NCBI GenBank assembly: GCA_934045905.1
Contig: OW203768.1
Location: 23,217,060-23,281,059, forward strand
Length of the DNA stretch: 64,000 nt
Origin: Leuctra nigra
Lineage: Eukaryota > Arthropoda > Insecta > Plecoptera > Leuctridae
Direction of reading: 5' to 3'
Shown: positions 60,165 to 64,000 of the stretch, in pieces
How the letters are laid out: each line of letters starts with the position of its first letter
Position numbering within the stretch: position 1 is the stretch's first letter
The notes under the pieces: model-generated
The model's database searches: none
What the model was told of the DNA's origin: nothing
What the model saw: the letters and a program-made list of their open reading frames with translations, nothing else
Made by a program: the position numbers and the translations under genes

Positions 60165-62743
60165 ATGTCTGTTTCATTAATAAGCGGTCACGAAAATCTT
60201 AGTCAAGAAATATATCGCCTCTACGGGGGGACTACCAACAGAAATCCCGGATTTTTGCAAAGTTAAGGGTAAAACGAGATACTTGTTTATGCGATATAAA
60301 CTTCCTCATGAGATGTAGAGACAAACACATCATTCCTGTGTGTGTGGATTTAAGTCGCCACGCTACAACATCGTCATCGAGAAGAATCCTAAACAAGGCA
60401 AGTACATCACTATTGAGAGACAGAATAGCCAACAAGTTTCGTCAGCTAGATCATGTTGCTAAAGAATTGTATTCGCTTCATTTGGATCTCAGTGCCAGGC
60501 TTCACCCCGTTATTTTTCAAATGTTGGATGAGATCACGAATCAAAGAGCTGAAGATGATGCCTATTTCAAAACGAATAAACAGATCATGAAGTTCAATCG
60601 ACTCCAAGCTAGACAAGATCATTTGTCTCAAGAGTGTAATAAACCAGTTCCAGAACTTGATCCTAATAAAATTGTTTACAATTTGTCTAAACACAATTTG
60701 AATGACACTACTGTGAAAGCTTTAGCTAAAGGTTTCAATTTTGCTATCGCCCCTCAACGAATACCAGTTGAAAAGATAATCTGTGGTGTAGAAGCTGTTA
60801 TTAAGTTTTTTCCCGTTGAGAAGGCAGAGACAATTAGACAAGAGACAGCAACCATTCTACGTAAAGCGAAACCTCCAAATAGCAACATCTCCCGAGAAGA
60901 ACTGCGAGCACTACGTGAACTGAAAAACAACAAGGACTTGGTGATCTTACCTGCGGATAAAGGTAATGCTACTATTGTTATGGATTCGTCAGAATATCGG
61001 GAGAAGATGTCCGAACTTTTAAAGGATCCTGCCTACGAAATAACAACTAAAGGAAACCCTACGGTCAATCTAGAGAAGAAAACCAAAAAACTTATAGTAA
61101 AGTCGCCAATTGATAAGAATACACAAAGCTATCTAATTCCGAGAGAAAAGTCATCCAGAACACCCAAACTTTATGGATTACCTAAAATTCATAAAGCAGA
61201 TGTACCTCTACGACCTATTGTTAGTGCAGTGAGATCGCCTACTCAAGCATTGGCCAAACACCTGGCCAGAATCCTACAACCACTTACTGAGGAAGCCGAG
61301 TCATACGTGAAGAATTCCTTCCATTTCATTGACTTAATCAAAAGTATAAAAACTAATGACGAAGATATTTTAGTTAGTTTCGACGTGGTGCAACTTTTCA
61401 CTCGAGTACCAATACATGATGTCCTGGACCGCTTAGAGCAAAGTAAGAGAGTGCCTAAATACGTTGTGGACCTTGCTCGCCACTGTATGTCGAGCACATA
61501 CTTCACATATGAAGGCCAATTCTACAAACAGATTTCAGGCGCGCCGATGGGTTCCCCTCTCTCACCAGTTGTAGCGAATCTGTTCATGCAGCATTTTGAG
61601 GTAGATGCTATTGCGTCAGCTATATTGAAACCGAAATATTGGGTACGTTACGTCGATGACTGTTTTTTCATTTGGCAACATGGCCAGGAAGAACTTCTGA
61701 CATTTCTACAACACATGAATAGTATTCATCCAGATATCTGTTTCACTATGGAAAAAGAGGTTGACGGAAAGCTTCCTTTCCTCGATGTTCTAGTGTCGAA
61801 GCGAATGAATAATACTTTAGGTCACACGGTTTACAGAAAAGAAACTCACACTCATAGATATCTAAATGCCAATTCCCATCATCATCCTACGCAAATACGT
61901 TCTGTGGCATTTTCCCTAGCTACTCGATCAGTTCGAATAGCCGATGCAGATAACAAAAAGGAAGAGTACAACATTCTCCGCGACGGTCTTCTCATGAATG
62001 GTTTCAAGAACAGTACAATTCAGAAAGCTTGGCAAAGACGAACTACTGCTGAAAAAGAAGGACCTCAAGTTCAAGTCGAAACGGAAGAGAACAGGTATCC
62101 AAGAGCCTTCCTGCCATACGTCAGTGGCATTACTGACCGTATTTCCAAAATGTTGGCAAAAGAAAATATAAGAACAATTTTCGATACCGATAGAAAACTA
62201 GGAGATGTACTTGGAAACGTCAAAGACAAAGTATTCCTTGAGGGCTGGGGTGTTTACGAAGTACCATGTGAGGGATGTGATAAGTGCTATATCGGCCAGA
62301 CAAACAGAAATGTATCACAACGCATACAAGAACATCGGCTAGACGTTTTTCAGGACAAAAACACCTCAGCCTTAGCACAACATGTAAGGGAGTCAGGACA
62401 TAACATCGATTACGAGGGAACTAAGATTATAGCAAGATCGGAGAAACTTTTGCCTCGTCTCATCAGAGAGGCAATAGAAATAGAAAAAAGACCAACATTT
62501 TGTCTCAACAAACAATTAGAGAGCCAAAAACTCTCCGATACTTGGAAGTCTCTAGGTTCCATGATTCGTATTATCCCCAATCAAAGATTAGACCAATCAA
62601 ATGTGTCCAATGCAACATCCATTGTCGAAACACTGTCAAAACCACCAGTTGACAAAGTTGCCAATCTGCAGCGAGAACCAGAGTCTCCGAAGGTACGAGT
62701 TACAAGATCCATGACAAGTTCCATCAAATCCAAGAAGCAGTGA
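60165..62743 (+). pseudogene. PLE F reverse transcriptase/GIY-YIG ORF, G-run frameshift
   Basis: The natural ATG at 60165 is followed by a G6 run (G7 in PLE E) that shifts the frame. From 60308 an 811-codon frame is open to TGA at 62743. YVDD lies at residues 448-451 and the GIY-YIG GVY at 648-650 of that frame. RT and nuclease residues are intact. It lacks the 8-base deletion of PLE E, so the two copies decayed independently at different points. Confidence 0.92.
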
Positions 62744-62817
62744 TTTTATACCTGTTGCTTATTAATTGTTAAATATTTTGTCTTTCAAAACTTTGTTATT
62801 TTCAAATGTCAATTTAC

Positions 62818-62848
62818 CTGAAGAAGGTGTGTAAAAACACATCGAAAC
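62818..62848 (+). ncRNA. Hammerhead core, outer end of PLE F
   Basis: CTGAAGA 62818-62824 and GAAAC 62844-62848, mirroring 56067-56097. Confidence 0.75.
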
Positions 62849-62924
62849 GTTGTATGTAAACAATAAATCGTGGCAGAACCGAAAAATATGTCTGTTTCAT
62901 ATATATATATATATATATATATGA

Positions 62925-63220
62925 CTAACATGGTTTTTTCTGATGACCTCAGAGAGGGTGATGATAATTAATACCAACTGCAAATTGAAAAGATTTGCCT
63001 ACTGTGGGGATCGAACCCACGTCCCTGAATTGCCGGTCCAGTGCTCTAACCACTAAGCTAAGCAGGCTTAGTATATACTATATATACTATATATACTATA
63101 TATTATATAATAATATAATGCAGTTATATATATAACTGCAAATTGAAAAGATTTGCCTGGTTCGATCCCCACAGTAGGCAAATCTTTTAAATTTGCAGTT
63201 GGTATTAATTATATATATAA
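62925..63220. repeat. tRNA-headed SINE-like repeat, inverted copies around AT tract
   Basis: Minus-strand 62997-63067 folds as a full cloverleaf: acceptor gcctgct/agtaggc, D arm, anticodon stem ctgga/ttcag with loop ccggcaa, and T arm gtggg/cccac. It lacks the usual T33. A body 'caatttgcagttggtattaa' and 'tgaggtcatcagaaaaaacc' follows, then (AT)n. A partial inverted copy (63155-63210) begins at 'ggttcgatcccc'. Same family as 54549-54715. Confidence 0.72.
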
Positions 63221-63304
63221 TTAATATATAATTAATATTATATATATTATATATGTTATAAACGTATTAATTATATTTATACATATATATATATATATAT
63301 GTCC

Positions 63305-63700
63305 AGCTCCAGATTCCACGAGGCAAAACTACTTGAATCAGATTGCTCTGGTAACACCTGATGTCCCTCAAGGTCCCGACTCTGCGAGTCAAGATGATTA
63401 TGCTGGCCCAATGACAAGAAGTAGGAAGAGGATGACGTAGTATAGGACTTATGTTAGTTTTGTAATATTTTACCTTGATTTTGTACTAAGAGGGCAGTGC
63501 TATTTTGTAAATGTTTGAATTTTCTTCTGTTTCATTATGCACATTTCCAGCTGTCATTCATAGAGTAGTTTTCTTGATATTTTATTTGTCTAATAACCTG
63601 AAGAAGGGCTCACAATTGAGCTCGAAACGTTGTTTTAATAAATAACATGACGCAGATCAATCCAGAATTTAATTTATATTACATCATGTAGAGTCTCGCA
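63305..63700 (+). mobile_element. PLE fragment G (extreme 3' end)
   Basis: Starts after an (AT)n tract. The frame ends AGPMTRSRKRMT at TAG (63440), matching the basic C-termini of the other PLEs. A 3' UTR and a hammerhead core follow. Confidence 0.72.
63598..63645 (+). ncRNA. Hammerhead core, PLE G
   Basis: CTGAAGA (63598-63604), stem II GGGCTC/GAGCTC, GAAAC (63624-63628). Confidence 0.72.
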
Positions 63701-63724
63701 GCAAGTAGGTATTAATAACATCAT

Positions 63725-64000
63725 TTAACGGTTTATGCTACGTATATTTATTACACACCAACGTTTCGGCAAGCATCCACCCGCCTTTCTCAAGGTAACA
63801 AACGAAAATCAACGAAAAAACTATAAAATACAGCAAAATCAATTCATGAAATGTCAAATGTAGAAAACAGTGAAACGTGAAAAGAAATAATTGTGAATTC
63901 TTCTGGCGCTGGAAAATGTGCTTCCTTGATATCCAAAAGATGGCCGTCATACACCAGGGTGTCGATAGTGACTTGAGGTCGTCGCTCAAACTTCCTTTTC
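63725..64000 (-). mobile_element. PLE-like end H, cut by the window edge
   Basis: A minus-strand hammerhead-like core lies at 63763-63794 (CTTGAGA ... GAAACG). Upstream of it (63890-64000) a minus-strand frame reads KRKFERRPQVTIDTLVYDGH. The coding part is not recognised and probably continues outside the window. Confidence 0.45.

Larger units (their letters stand above)
55984..62900. mobile_element. Inverted dimer of PLEs: ~6.9 kb near-perfect palindrome
   Basis: Left arm ~55984-59436 (minus-oriented PLE E) and right arm ~59453-62900 (plus-oriented PLE F) are near-identical inverted copies, meeting at a ~16-34 bp centre with repeated 'cgata' units. Each arm has its own ORF and two hammerhead cores: outer ones near 56067/62818 and inner ones near 58783/60095. 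The visible differences are G7 versus G6 near the ORF start and an 8-base deletion in the left arm. Outer ends abut (AT)n. Confidence 0.92.

Noticed and set aside
62997..63067. Functional tRNA-Ala (loop ccggcaa)
   Set aside because: The cloverleaf is complete but lacks T33 and belongs to a repeated family with a common body and (AT)n tail.

Overview
This is a repeat-dense eukaryotic window, most likely from an arthropod and plausibly an insect (hemipteran-like, low certainty). The evidence is spliced genes with GT-AG introns, Penelope-like, BEL/Pao, Ty3/gypsy, CR1/Jockey-like, hAT, PIF/Harbinger and Kolobok/Mutator-like relics, and tRNA- and 5S-derived SINE-like repeats. There are no bacterial-style operons. 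Most real coding sequence is split into short exons, so open frames alone miss it; I read splice sites and frames by eye.

0-12.8 kb: several copies of an AT-rich interspersed repeat, a 5S rRNA-like SINE segment, the 3' four exons (4240-7460) of an ELOVL very-long-chain fatty-acid elongase (the only clear host gene), a three-copy ~200 bp tandem repeat, and two oppositely oriented ~1.1 kb TTAA-flanked elements (1722-2841 and 11648-12781) that each carry a decayed THAP zinc-finger ORF.

12.8-20.6 kb: an apparently complete 7.8 kb DNA transposon bounded by matching terminal inverted repeats and TTAA. It contains a ten-exon gene whose exons join in frame into a 925-residue protein with a Mutator/Kolobok-like DDE transposase region followed by a YqaJ-type nuclease region.

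20.6-48.9 kb: a graveyard of nested repeats. It holds LINE fragments, a Ty3/gypsy pol split by an AT-rich element that itself contains a retroposon, a 0.7 kb fold-back, a 700 bp MITE with perfect 33 bp TIRs, hAT (DUF659) and Harbinger fossils, a BEL/Pao gag, and many copies of a GC-rich retroposon whose 11-14 bp target-site duplications can be read directly.

49-64 kb: a cluster of at least seven Penelope-like element (PLE) insertions. One is a near-intact copy with 0.98 kb direct pLTRs and a 900-aa RT + GIY-YIG ORF. Another is a ~6.9 kb near-perfect palindrome of two PLEs back to back, whose arms carry different frameshifts. Almost every PLE end carries a hammerhead-ribozyme core (CUGANGA, stem II, GAAAC), and most junctions lie in (AT)n tracts. 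Two tRNA-headed repeats sit in the same AT tracts as palindromes.
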